Position numbers and translations under genes: made by a program
Assembly (NCBI GenBank): GCA_029204225.1
Contig: CM055097.1
Span: 54,183,592 to 54,247,591 of the forward strand
Source: Diphasiastrum complanatum
Taxonomy: Eukaryota; Streptophyta; Lycopodiopsida; Lycopodiales; Lycopodiaceae
Direction: 5' to 3'
Length of the DNA: 64,000 nucleotides
In this document: positions 24,477-35,409 of the stretch, in pieces
Position numbering within the stretch: position 1 is the stretch's first letter
Layout: every line of letters starts with the position of its first letter
The notes under the pieces: model-generated
The model's input: only the letters and a program-made list of their open reading frames with translations
The model's database searches: none
What the model was told of the DNA's origin: nothing

Positions 24477-26507
24477 ATGGGTTCAATTGGAGCCTATCTT
24501 CTTGAGGCTAGTGAAAGGCTAAATTCTAATAATTATTCAACTTGGAAAGTAAGAATGGAGTCACCACTTGTGCTCCAAGATATGTTTGATCTTGTCATAG
24601 GAGAGGAAGAAGAACCTCAAGGAGGGCAAGATCAAGTGAGGTACAAAAAGAGAGCTAGACTAGCATTACATTGTTTGAAAATGAATGTTAGTAATGAACT
24701 TCTAAAAGAAGTAGCATCTTGTACCTCAGCCAAGGAGGCATGGAACTACCTCAAAGGGATTTATGAATCCAAAAATACCTCTAGAGTGCTTATGATTAGA
24801 AACAAAGTTCTTCAAATCATTAGAGGGAGTGATGAGAGTGCTCAAGAGTATGTCTTGAGAATAAAATCTCTCAACAAAGAACTTTCCATCATTAGTGAGG
24901 GTATTCATGATGATGAACTTGTTCAAATCATTTTGAACGATCTTGGAGATGAGTTCTCCAATCTTGTACAAAGCTTTGCTATTCAAGATGCACTACCGTC
25001 CATTGACAAGCTCCATAGTGTGCTTGTGGCTGAGGAGAGTAGGATCCCTCATGTCAAGCAAAGGATTGGATCCTTAAAGTTGCATGATGGTGATGAGAAG
25101 GCTAACTTCTCAAGCAAGGGAAAGGCAAAGTCAAAGAAGAAGATCCAACACAAGGAGACCAAGAATGATGATCAACCATCTAGCTCCAAAGGTGGAAGGA
25201 AGAACAAAGCCAAACTCAAGTGCTTCTTTTGTGGAAAGAAGGAGCACTTTGCATCCGAGTGTTTCAAGAAGAAGAATGCACAAGGAGAGAGCAAACAAGG
25301 CAACCTCACTCTTGAGGAAGATAAGGATGAAGTGGATTCATCCTTGATGGCTTCTACATCAACATCAAAGAGCTACTCCAATGACACATGGTGGATTAAT
25401 AGTGGAGCTAGTTCCCACATGACATTCCAAAAGGATTTTTTCTCAACTCTTGTACCTTTTTTAGGTTGTAAAAAGTCTATTCTAACAGCAAGTGATGAAG
25501 AATGTAGAATAGATGGAGTGGGAACTATTCCCTTAAGTCTTGGATCCTCTAAAAGAGTAGATCTTGATAATGTACTCTATGTTCCTACACTCACTAAGAA
25601 TTTGGTAAGTGTAGGACAATTGATGTATGATGGCTTAGATGTCCATTTTAAGCAAGGTGTTTGCTCCATAATGACGAATAATACTTGCATTGTAAAGGGA
25701 TTCAAGCAAGAAAGCCTTTTTAAGCTTGATGCTAATGTTTTTCTTGGAAGTGTGAACATGGTGGAGGAGGAGCTCAATCAAGTGGAGCTTTGGCATAAGA
25801 GGTTGGGCCATCCCAACTTCAAATCTATGGAGATGCTATGCACCAAGGATCTTTCTCTCGGCCTTCCAAAGACACTCTCAAAGTGTGGAAAACGTTGCGA
25901 AGCTTGTAGCCTCTCAAAGGCACACACGCTACCCTTTGATATCTCTTCCACTAGATCTACAAAAGCATTAGATCTTATTCATAGTGATGTGCACTCTTTT
26001 TCTCAAGAATCTAATGGAAGTGCATCTATGTATGTATCTTTTATTGATGATTACTCTAGATACACTTGGATTGAACTTTTGGATTCCAAAAGTAAAGTGT
26101 TTGAAGCTTTTGTTAAGTTCAAAACTCTAGTTGAAAATCAACTTGATGCTAGAATTAAAGTATTGAGAAGTGATAATGGTGGAGAGTATATCTCCACCAA
26201 GATGATAGAGTTTTGTAAATCCAATGGCATTAAGAGAGAACTTACATGTACTTATAGTCCTCAACAAAATGGTATAGCCGAGAGGATGAATAGAACACTA
26301 TGTGAGTGTGCTAAGGCTTTAAGGATAGATGCATCTCTACCTAAGTCCTTTTGGGGAGAGGCTATTATTGGTGCAACTTATTTGTGTAATAGATTGCCAT
26401 GTAAGCCCATTGGAGGCATAACATCTTATGAGGCTCTATTTTGTAAGAAGCCGAATCTTAAAGATCTAAGAATTTTCGGATCTACTTGCTATTTTTTCAA
26501 GCATTAG
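24477..26507 (+). pseudogene. Copia 1 Gag-protease-integrase part of the polyprotein
   Basis: The ATG at 24477 gives MGSIGAYLLEASERLN. Gag is followed by a CCHC zinc knuckle (CFFCGKKEHFASEC, about 25230), protease (WWINSGASSHMTF), then the GAG-pre-integrase and zinc region (LWHKRLGHPNF, later CEAC) and the integrase core with HSDV, RSDNGGEY and NGIAERMNR marking the D, D and E residues. Protease shows NSG where DSG is required, so its catalytic Asp is lost. The frame ends early at 26505-26507 within the integrase C-terminal region; the reading continues in another frame from about 26490. An intact element would make one polyprotein of about 1,250 aa. Confidence 0.9.
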
Positions 26508-28412
26508 ATACAAGAAAAAGGGATGATCCTACTTTTGTAAAAGGGATCTTTGTTGGTTATGCTAGCAAAGGATATAGAGTCTATAATCCAATCACTAAGA
26601 AGATTTTAGTGAGTAGAGATGTTACTTTTGATGAAGGTAACTACTACAAGTTGAATGTGAAAGCTTCTAATCCATCTTATGTCAAGGATCTTGTAAGGTT
26701 TGAGGAGGAGCCTATATGTGATCAAGATCTTGAAGATCCATCTCAAGATCCGAGGACTCCAAGGAGATCTACAAGAAGGAAGGCCGAGCCCTCAAGGCTC
26801 ACCTATGTTGACAAAGGTGAACAAAGGGAAGATCTACATTCACTTACCTCTTACACTTTTCTAGCTTCTATGTTTGATGAGCCAAGTTGCTTTGAAGAAG
26901 CTATGGAGTCACAAGAATGGAGAGATGCCATGCAAAAAGAGTATGATGATCTTATGGAGAATCATACATGGAAGCTTGTAGATTTTCCTCAAGGAAGAAA
27001 GCCACTTGAGTGCAAATGGATCTATAGATTGAAGTACAATCAAGATGGGAGCATCAACAAACACAAGGCAAGGCTAGTGGCAAAGGGGTTCTTGCAAACC
27101 AAGGGAGTAGATTTTGATGAAACTTTTGCTCCTGTTGCTAAGCTAGTTTCAATAAGGTTGATTATTTCTCTTGCAACTACTTTCAATTGGCCTCTATTTC
27201 AACTTGATGTGACTAATGCTTTTCTCAATGGATATTTGGAAGAGGAGATTTTCATGAGGCAACCCGAGGGATTCATCAAAGAAGATCAAGAGGAAAAAGT
27301 GTGTTTGTTGCTAAGAAGCCTTTATGGGCTTAAGCAAGCACCTAGAGCTTGGTACTCTAGGTTGAATACCTTCTTGAACTCTATTAAGTTTGTTTTAAGT
27401 GCTTATGATCCTTCTTTGTACTTAAGATTTAATGATGGTAAGATCATCATTCTCATTTTGTATGTTGATGACATTATCCTTAGTGGAAATGATCTTGATG
27501 GTATACAAGAAGTGAAAGTAGCATTGTTTAAGGAGTTTAAGATGGTGGATCTTGGTAATCTTTATTTCATATTAGGAATAGAAGTTTCAAGAGGAAAAGA
27601 TTTGAGTTTTATTCGTCAATCCAAATATGCTGCTTCTATCTTAGAAAAGTTTGAAATGAAAGATTGTAAAGGAGTAGAAACTCCTATGGAGCAAAATGTA
27701 AAAGTTTCCAATAGTGATGATGAAGCATCCTTTGAGGACATCACACTATATAGGAGACTTGTAGGCTCCTTGATCTATCTTACTATAACTAGACCTGATT
27801 TAAGTTATAGTGTAGGCAAACTAGGCCAATCTATGCAAAATCCATTGGTTTGTCATTGGAAAAATGCAAAAAGGGTGTTGAGGTACATCTCGGCCACCAA
27901 GAACTTTGGCTTTTTATATGATGGATCTAATCTTGCCTTAAGAGCATATTCGGATGCTGATTTTGCAGATGATAAGGTGGATAGGAGGTCCACAAGTGCT
28001 TTTGTTACCTTCCTTAGCAATGGCATAGTGTCTTGGCTTTCCAAAAAGCAAGATACTATTTCTCTATCTTCAACCGAATCGGAATACAAGGCACTAACAT
28101 CGACAACAAAGGACACCCTATGGTTGAAGAGGCTTTTGGTGGAATTACAAGTCATGGAGGCCGAGGAGTAGCCAACAATATTTTTTGATAGCCAATCCCA
28201 CATTCCATGCAAGGAGAAAGCACATAGAGATTGCTCACCATTTTGTGAGGGAAAAGGTTCAAGCAAAAGAGATCAAGCTACATCATGTGTCTTCTTCAGA
28301 TTGCCTTGCTGATCTACTCACTAAAGCCTTGCCAAAGGCTTCATTTATCAAGTTAAGATCAGCCTTAGGTGTTGTAGATAGATGTACTATAGTTGTATCA
28401 TGTAGAAATTGA
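26486..28412 (+). pseudogene. Copia 1 reverse transcriptase-RNase H part
   Basis: Continues the polyprotein after the frame break. Blocks: RKRDDPTFVKGIFVGY, the RT start CKWIYRLKYN and ARLVAKGF, LDVTNAFLNGYLEEE, LYGLKQAPRAWYSR, catalytic LYVDDIILSG, then RNase H with YSDADFADD and STESEYKAL. A stop at 28169-28171 and loss of a few codons break the end of RNase H; the reading resumes in another frame at 28185 (NPTFHARRKHIEIAHHFV) and ends at 28412. Together with the frame break at about 26500, this leaves the element non-autonomous. Confidence 0.9.
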
Positions 28413-28419
28413 GGAGGAG
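28409..28419 (+). promoter_or_regulatory. Copia 1 polypurine tract
   Basis: Purine-rich ttgaggaggag immediately before the TGTTAG start of the 3' LTR, the site where plus-strand DNA synthesis would begin. Confidence 0.85.
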
Positions 28420-29087
28420 TGTTAGAATTTAGCAATTTTCACATGGTTTTTGATGAATATTAGACATATATGTGGATCCACACGTGTGAGGACCTGTCCA
28501 CACGTGTGAAATGACACTTGTAATATTCAGATCCATTTTGATTAGCTTTCATTTGAGTCTAATATGACATTTCCTAAATTATAGGAGTTAGGTCCTAGAT
28601 GGTAGGAATCTAGAAGGTCAACACAAACCACCAATGAATGATGTGGCAAACATGATAGATCTTATCCAAAGTGGATATGGATAAGTACAATGAGATGTCC
28701 TACACGTGCTGGATGCTGCTTAGAGAGAGATTATGGTGATTTTGTACTTGATCCATGATGGATCCATTTTTGAGCTAATGATGAGAAATCTTGGTTTGTG
28801 TAGCTATCATTGTGTTTTGACTCTCTTAAGCACTTTCTTTGTGGATGAATGCTTTGTAAATGATAAGTAAACTACTTCTCTGTTATTAGGCCATACAATA
28901 ACTGTACGTCACACATGTGAAGCCGTGGATCATCTTTTTTTATTGTTCTTGCTTGGAATCACAAAGATTGTCAAGTAGAAGCTAGATTTGGAAGCTAGTC
29001 TTGATATAGATCAAGATCCCAAGCTACCAATCACTCTTTGTGATCATTTGTAGATCAATTTCAGTCCATAAACTCTAAAATTTGACA
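28420..29087 (+). repeat. Copia 1 3' LTR
   Basis: 668 bp, TGTTAG...TTGACA. It keeps the first two CACACGTGTG palindromes (28479, 28499); the third is mutated to CACACATGTG. Confidence 0.92.
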
Positions 29088-29262
29088 TGGTATCAGAGCC
29101 AAGTCAAAGAGCTTAGTTGATGATCCAAAAATCTTCATTTTGGTGAAAGCTTTGGTGCTAGAGTCACTTTGAAGGAGGGCGACATTTTCTAATAGTTTAC
29201 ATGTGATGTTGAGGTTCAGATTAGTGTGTAAAGTTCAAATGTACTTCTCACACGTGTGAGTG
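29088..29262 (+). mobile_element. Second PBS and leader directly after the 3' LTR
   Basis: The right LTR is followed at once by TGGTATCAGAGCC and about 160 bases that match the copia 1 leader, including gtgctagagtcactttgaag. It also holds about 40 bases that the left leader lacks. Similarity stops at a CACACGTGTG palindrome (29249-29258). This is the start of another element sharing the LTR, left by unequal recombination between related elements or by a truncated tandem copy. Confidence 0.85.
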
Positions 29263-29622
29263 CACTATTTGCCAATTTGTATTCCTACAATCTAGGACAT
29301 GTGTCCACACATCATAGGACTCAAGATGGATGTTTTTGACTATCCTAAACATTCATTTTGATTTGTACAAGTCATAAGAGGATTAAGGCCCAACGTCATG
29401 ATGACACTTGTCATGCTTCTACATGACTAGCTTATATCGAGCCTTGGCATTTTGCGAGTAAATGTTTTTCGAGTTTCTTTCTTGCCATCATTCAACAAAA
29501 AGATAGCACATGGTGTGCCACCCTTTCTATGCTACTACTTCAATGTGTAACAATGTGGTTTGGTACATAGTTAAATATCCCACTAAATTAAAAAAAAAAA
29601 ATTAATTAATTTTTTTTTTGGT
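29263..29622. other. Unannotated stretch
   Basis: No gene seen. It ends in an A-rich then T-rich patch (29588-29620) before the palindrome array. Confidence 0.4.
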
Positions 29623-29942
29623 GCAGCCAATCCAGATAGCACGCTGGCATGCTATCTAGATTGGCTGCAAAATTTTATTTCTCATTCCATATAGCACGTC
29701 AGCTGCTATCTTTGTTGGATGCAAAAAAAAATCTCATTTCATATAGCACGCCGATGTGCTATCTTTAAAGGATGTAAATATATATATTTTTAGTTGTTTT
29801 ATTTAGCACGTCGGCTTACTATGTTGGGAGGTTTAAATAGATATTTCGAAATAATATTTTTTCTCAAAATTTGATTCTCAAATGTGTCAAACTAACTTTT
29901 CTATTTTATAATTTACTTGGCTAGCACAGCGGCATGCTAGCC
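29623..29942. repeat. Array of five degenerate palindromes
   Basis: The first, 29623-29668, is a 46-base near-perfect palindrome (gcagccaatc ... gattggctgc arms around agatagca/tgctatct). Shorter relatives follow near 29691 (atagcacgtcagctgctat), 29743 (atagcacgccgatgtgctat), 29803 (more decayed) and 29919-29942 (ggctagcac ... gctagcc). Spacing is about 50-60 bases, then 115. The stems match each other in sequence, so they arose by duplication. Each could fold as a hairpin in DNA or RNA. Confidence 0.8.
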
Positions 29943-29987
29943 GAATCAGCTGCTTGTACTTTTAATTCCTCTCTAAGTACTAATTAT

Positions 29988-30180
29988 AGCGGTCTCCCAT
30001 CTAATAGAAGTAGAAATGATCTAAAGGTCATTATGTAGGGTGAGTACAGATAGGATCCTCTCAAATCATAGTTTTTTGTTGATTATCTAGATATCTTCTA
30101 AGGCGGTCTCCCCACTAGAAGTTGTAACAAATTAGCAATGACATATTAAGTTCACTATGGCGGTCTTCCAACTAGTGATT
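29988..30180. repeat. Three copies of a cggtct motif
   Basis: agcggtctcccatct (29988), ggcggtctccccact (30102) and ggcggtcttccaact (30159) recur with similar following bases (ctaatagaag, actagaag, actagtg). A short dispersed repeat of unknown meaning. Confidence 0.6.
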
Positions 30181-31174
30181 TCCTACTTTAAGAATAAGCA
30201 AACTAATTAACTCCACAAAGGGAATAAAAGATAAGGTGAGAGAAAGAGAATAATCCCATAAGCACATTCACCATAACACATATACCAATGGGAAAGCCTA
30301 GTGGGGCTCAAGCACCTACCACAAGGTATTCTATCACCAATGGTGAACACAAGTAAGCAAAGTAAGATGACACAAAAAGTGTTTCTGTTAATTCAATAGC
30401 TTGTACAAGTGTACATGAAGGCCCTCATCCACTTCCATATATGGCAAAAGTGGTGGGCCTATGCTCTAACATGCTTATGGGACTAAGTAGATTCGTTCCC
30501 ATGAGAGCGATAGCATATTTGAGATTTCAACATGAATGGAAGAGCCACCTCTACTCTAACATCCATTAGCACTAAGCATTAACACTAAGATCCACAATGA
30601 AGATAGCTTACTCTTTCTCTCTCTCTCTTTCTCTCATAAAAAGTATAAAAACATGTAATCGCAATAACAATTAGATCCAACAATTAGCAAACACAACAAA
30701 GCATGAGAGATGGAAAAAAAGTGATAAAGAGCAAGGACATTCATAAAAAGAGAACCAATCTGCTTCATTGAAATGAAGATATGTACATGTGTAGGAACCT
30801 CGAGTTGGTCTCTTCTTATAGTGGAGAGGAGGACTCTGGCCTCAAAATCCTATTTGTCCATTTCTGCCTCCTTAACTATTCAAATTTAAAAAAGAGTGGG
30901 AACCATCCAAAATTGGAAGGAAACCCAACTTTATTCACTAACTTGACATTTAGGCCCTGCGACATTAAAAGTCCCGCAAAAAAAGCCTAAAGTCCTTTAA
31001 TTGACTTGTAACTAATCAAATAACTATGTGATCATCGGGTTGGACTTACACACGCAGGGTGCCAAATTCCTCTCACTTATTAACTAGGGCTAGGGTTGCC
31101 TTGGGATCCGCAAACCCTCCAACAGTATCCTCCACCAAAACTGGTGGCAGTCCCACGACACCTACAAGATGCAG
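30181..31174. other. Intergenic stretch
   Basis: No supported gene. There is a CT-rich patch near 30613-30636. The short plus-strand open frame at 30781-30990 shows no motif. Confidence 0.4.
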
Positions 31175-32083
31175 TTACTGTGGACTTTTATTTGCATCAT
31201 GTCGAATCTTTATTAAATGATACTGCACCTTCTCCATGAAATCGAATCGAACAGTGTTGAAATCTAGGTTGTGCGACAAAAAACAACGATGGGCTCTGAT
31301 GATCCACTTTGAAGTCGTCCAAGCTGTGAATTGAGATTCCCAGGAGCTTCCCACCATTGCAGCACAAAAATATAATCTGGCCATCAACAGTTGATCCTTA
31401 ATACTATCTGAAGCCATTGGCTTATTCGGATCAAATGCCAAAGTGGGCAGACAATTATCCCATCTTGTTGCAACGGACGCCAATCAAAAGAGTGGATATA
31501 CTCTCATTGATATGCTTGTAGGACTCGATGGAAGCCTACTGATATCTCCCAGCTATAAGGTTGGTGGATGATTGGCCAGTTTGGTGTATGGATGGTAAGT
31601 TTGTCCATGGCCAATCCCATACAAAGTACAATTCATCAGCATCTACTTTGCTTTCGATACTTTTTCCAATGAAAGTTGCAGCTTAGAATCATGCAACAAT
31701 TTTCTTCTTTCGTATGGATCCAACAGCTCATAATTTTCATGCTTACTCAGATCAACGTAAGCAACATACAATGCAAAATGAGATGATTTGAGCATGGAAT
31801 TTATTGGTCCATATCCTAAAATTTTAACTGCAATGATTTTCTTTACAAAAATTATTTTATGCACCTTATTGAAATTATGTCCTCCAAGAAAATGAGACAG
31901 TGCCTTGATTGCCATAATCATAGTCTCACCATGTTGGTGAAACTTTGAAAATAAAAAAAAAAGGAGAAAAAAGAGATTTGAAATACTCCAAATTATCACT
32001 AATACCAAATTCATGAAAAAAAAAAAGAAAATTAGAATCAAAATTAGACATTTTAAACAAAAACTACAGATGTAAAATTCCAA
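31175..32083 (-). pseudogene. Minus-strand broken ORFs, unrecognised
   Basis: Two minus-strand frames (32083-31643 and 31483-31175) may be parts of one decayed gene. The upstream one ends in a charged, helix-like stretch (LDPYERRKLLHDSKLQLSLE). The downstream one has SDSIKDQLLMARLYFCAA, which recalls the SD...RDQ..MA..Y segment before the catalytic domain of plant galacturonosyltransferase-like (GAUT) proteins. No glycosyltransferase DxD motif is present, so that link is weak. Function unknown. Confidence 0.25.
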
Positions 32084-32177
32084 ATATTGCTCTCAGGTGC
32101 AAACTGCACGTCAGACAAGAACCTCAAGGCAATGTGTACTCGAAAGAGATATTAGAAATCAGGATATAGGATCCGAG

Positions 32178-32643
32178 CACGTGAACAAAGAGCAGACAAG
32201 AAATGAGATGTAAGACGCGCTTGAATGCGATACCGGACGAGACAGTATCGGTTCCAGGTGTAAGTAAGTCAACGGAGGGTAATTAGTGCAAATGGCACGT
32301 TTGAAATCGATATTCGACCAAGAAATCGAAAATTTGCGTGAAAATTTGAGCCGAAAATGACTTATTTATAAAAAAAAACTCGCACGTGTGGAGGAGTTAT
32401 AGAGGAACACATGTCGACGTATGATTGGTCAGAATTAATACACCGTACAGACAATGATTGATCTGACATCTGTCATGTGCGAGAATGACACGCGTCGAAA
32501 AAGGATTCATGCACGTGTGTTAACCCATGTGGCCTCAAAATGAGGCCATCATTGTCAATACGGACATTCCACGTGCACTAATTAGCTGACGACACGTGTC
32601 TTCCATCTTTTTTTCACATGTGCAAAAATTTTGTATATATAAG
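32178..32643 (+). promoter_or_regulatory. G-box cluster and TATA box upstream of the H3-like ORF
   Basis: Five CACGTG cores lie at 32178, 32383, 32512, 32570 and 32593, followed by a TATA-like tatatataag at about 32634-32643. The ORF begins about 300 bases further on. CACGTG is bound by plant bZIP and bHLH factors. In the leader, a motif resembling aatatcgctctcaagtgcg recurs three times (about 32687, 32770, 32847), with a weaker copy near 32080. The same layout would also fit an LTR promoter. Confidence 0.5.
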
Positions 32644-32948
32644 TTAGAAATTTCATTTTTTTCGTAGAATTTTCAGTTTTCGCTCCCAATATCGCTCTCA
32701 AGTGCGCCCTCTCACCGCTTAATTGTCCGCCTTCTCATAGTGCGCTCGAGACCGATACCGCTGTTAGTCCAATATCGCTTTCAAGTGCGGATCTCTTTTC
32801 TGAAAATATTTTGTGTATATCTTGCGCTCAAAACCGATATTCAATTTTGGTATCGATCTCAAGCGCCCCCTTGTCGCAAATTTTTTTGTTTTCATTCCCT
32901 GCGCTTTTGTTCAAACTTTTTTTTTTTAATTTTCTTTTTCCCAGAATG

Positions 32949-33659
32949 ATGGCCAGGACCAAATCCACTGCCCGTGTTCCCCCTAGTACTGGCCGTAGAA
33001 GTGGCAGGAAGCAAGTCTGGCTAAGGGGGATTAGAAAACTTCAGAGATCAACTAAACTAATGATCCCTAGAGCTCCTTTCAGCCGATCTGTAAGGAATGT
33101 CACTCTGTCACTTGGGCTAAATGTTCATTTTGCCGTGACAGCCATGCAGACCTTACAAGGTGCTGCAGAAGATTTTCTATCCCAATTTTTTGAGGATACC
33201 TATCTTTTGACAGTGCATGGTAAGCGTGTCACCATCATGTCAAAAGATTTTGTCATTCTTAGAAGACTTTGGGACCGTTTTTCTAGTCTGCATGTTGATA
33301 ACGCCAGCACCTCCAGAGACTTGCCTCTGGATAGAATCAACTTGTCGACTACCTCTAGGAGGAAGATGAAGTAGTCTGTCCCCAAGAAGGCTGGATCTCG
33401 AAGGCCAATTGTTTTCCTTCCTCCTAGAGTTATCCCGGCCAAGAGACCCCTGATCGTCTTGAGCTCTTAGTCAGATGCTGGAGAATCTGATTCAAATCGA
33501 GAATCATCACCACTTCCTCCTCCTATTATTCGTCCAGCTCCTCAACATGTTTCTTCATTAAAAGTGTTGATTACCCAAGAGGAGCTCAACAAAATAACAG
33601 AGAAATCTGTAAATATTGTATCTACTTCTTTTCTGCACCTGTACATAAACTTTTTGTAA
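32949..33659 (+). pseudogene. Divergent histone H3 / CENH3-like ORF with long C-terminal tail
   Basis: The first 141 codons give MARTKSTAR, then a short tail, an alpha-N-like RGIRKLQRSTKLMI, IPRAPFSRSVRNVT, LQGAAEDFL, FEDTYLL, HGKRVTIMSKDF and ILRRL, which is the complete histone fold of H3 in order. K4 is kept; the K9 position is Val; about 24 tail residues including the K27/K36 region are absent. IPRAPF, AAEDFL and KDF..LRRL are CENH3-like, but loop 1 has the H3 length, lacking the usual CENH3 insertion. After TAG at 33372 the frame stays open to TAG 33468 and TAA 33657, with basic and Pro-rich sequence (RPIVFLPPRVIPAKR, SPLPPPIIRPAP), so either a tail interrupted by nonsense changes or chance reading. 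No intron lies in the fold. An ATG at 32946 precedes by one codon. Retrocopy, pseudogene or captured H3 variant are all possible. Confidence 0.75.
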
Positions 33660-34139
33660 TAATTCCATACGATCCTGTCCAATTTACCATTATAACCAGT
33701 ACGAGGCCTACTTAGCTAATATAATTGATCTTCTCGACAATTTGTTTGAATTTTTTCTTTTGGATTCACGTAAAAGCTTTAGATTAGGTCCCAAATTTTG
33801 TTCCTAGCTGAAAGATAAAACTTCAGAAATTTCAGATGTAATAATAGAAGCAGGAGGATTTTTTTTGCAGAATAGTATTAGTTTCGATTCCCATGGTATT
33901 GTTTTTGTTGTTAGTCCATTTTTCATGGGAGTGATAAAGGCAAAAGAAGCCAATTTTGAGAAGGTTGTATATTTTATCGAATGTAGTCACGTGGCAAAAT
34001 TTTATTTGATTCCATATGAAAAATAAGTAAGGATTGCTCTTTTGTTTTTGTTGCTTTAATCTGGATTGTTGCATGCAGCATTGCTTTAATAAGTAAGGAT
34101 TGTTTTAATAAATATGGATTTATCAATATTTGTATTTTG

Positions 34140-34980
34140 GTTGTTGCAGTCGGCATTGGAGCCTGAACATTATTTCCGTAAAGATAAATAAAGAGGGAGT
34201 ATCAAATTTCCTATGTGTAAAATTAAACTCAGTTACAAATATGAGAATTTGATTCTCTACTTCATGATGTCGTTCAGGAAATACCGACAACGATAACCTC
34301 AATTGGAGAGATAACCATTAGATCTCTCAAGGTATATTCAATTTATCTCTGATATGCATATATTCTTTTTTTAGTTCAAATCTATCATTATAACATAAAT
34401 AAATTTTCTATCATAATATTACTAATTTTCAATAATTTCAGTGTGCACAGCAAAAAAAACACTTTTAGTTGTGCACGAAACTATTTTTTGAGTGGTATAA
34501 TTTACAAGTGGATGTAGATATTGAAAAGATAATATTCTGTTCATTTGTAGTTCCTTTCATTCTGATTCATATTTTTTTACTATCATTGTTTGTAATTTGC
34601 TGATTCTTGTATTTTGTGATGACAATTCACTCTTGAGCCATATACTCCTGACGATGTATATAGATTTCGGCAAGAATTAATCAAAACCTATGCTCAGAAT
34701 GGTGTAAGCATTGCACCTGAGATCAAGGGCCCTCAAAAACAAGCTGCTCCTGTCTTAACAGCCTTTCAGGTTGCTCAGGATGCAGATCTTATTATATATG
34801 ATCAAAAAGGAATAGAAGTCCTTCCTAATATAGAGGAAGACAATATTATAGCAGAGAGTCATCTTGTCTTTAAAGGCATTGAGGCCCTTCCTGAAATAGA
34901 GGAAGGCCAGATTATAGGAGCTGTCCCCTTATCAGTTCCTAATACTGATAAAAAAAATATAGAAAAATTGACTGAATAGA
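34140..34980 (+). pseudogene. Exon-like open pieces downstream of the H3-like ORF
   Basis: A strong acceptor at about 34150 (ttgttgcag) and a piece at about 34280-34332 flanked by ag and gtatat give short exon-like stretches. A longer one from about 34632 to TAG 34978-34980 encodes PYTPDDVYRFRQELI and two similar units, GIEVLPNIEEDNIIAES and GIEALPEIEEGQIIGA. These could be later exons of the H3-like gene or of a separate gene. Joining is not secure. Acidic, no known domain. Confidence 0.35.
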
Positions 34981-35409
34981 GATCTATTTGTAAATAGAGA
35001 CACATCAAAAAAAAGAAAAAAAGATACAATCATTTTACATCTAAACAACCCATTGATGGGTTTTTTTAATTGATATCAATATAGATTCTTACAATCAGGT
35101 TGTGTCCATAGTGTAATACTGGAATGCAATTTTTTATATTGATAAAAAGACATGATGATTGGCATGTATTTGCTGATAGTGAATCTCAGTGTTCTTCCAT
35201 AAGTTGGATTGTTTCGCCAATATCTCTGCATTTGATCTCGAGATCATGTCTTTTACGTACCTGCATAAAACTAATACAAATTGAGTTACAATTAGTACAG
35301 AGATTGTATTAGAAAGTTTTGATTGAAACTATTCATAAAAGATCGAGTGTTTACAGTTACTTACAAGTTTACCATTGAAAATGAATCTGAAGTCTAAAAG
35401 TACATTATC

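Larger units (their letters stand above)
23236..29087 (+). mobile_element. Ty1/copia LTR retrotransposon (copia 1), near complete, inactive
   Basis: LTR, PBS, gag-protease-integrase frame, RT-RNase H frame, PPT and LTR are in normal order. By eye the two LTRs differ at about 24 positions plus one 9-base indel (about 3.6 percent), so the insertion is not very recent. The order integrase then RT defines copia. The coding part has one frame break between integrase and RT and a lesion in RNase H, so it cannot now move by itself. Gag is similar to that of copia 2 (both begin with a YLLEASERLN block), so the two belong to one family group. Confidence 0.93.

Noticed and set aside
29623-30180. CRISPR-like array
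   Set aside because: The spaced repeats are degenerate palindromes of uneven spacing in a plant nuclear context; no cas genes and no constant repeat length.
31175-31483. Galacturonosyltransferase gene fragment
   Set aside because: Only a short SD...KDQLLMA..Y similarity; no catalytic motif and no continuing homology, so it is not named as such.
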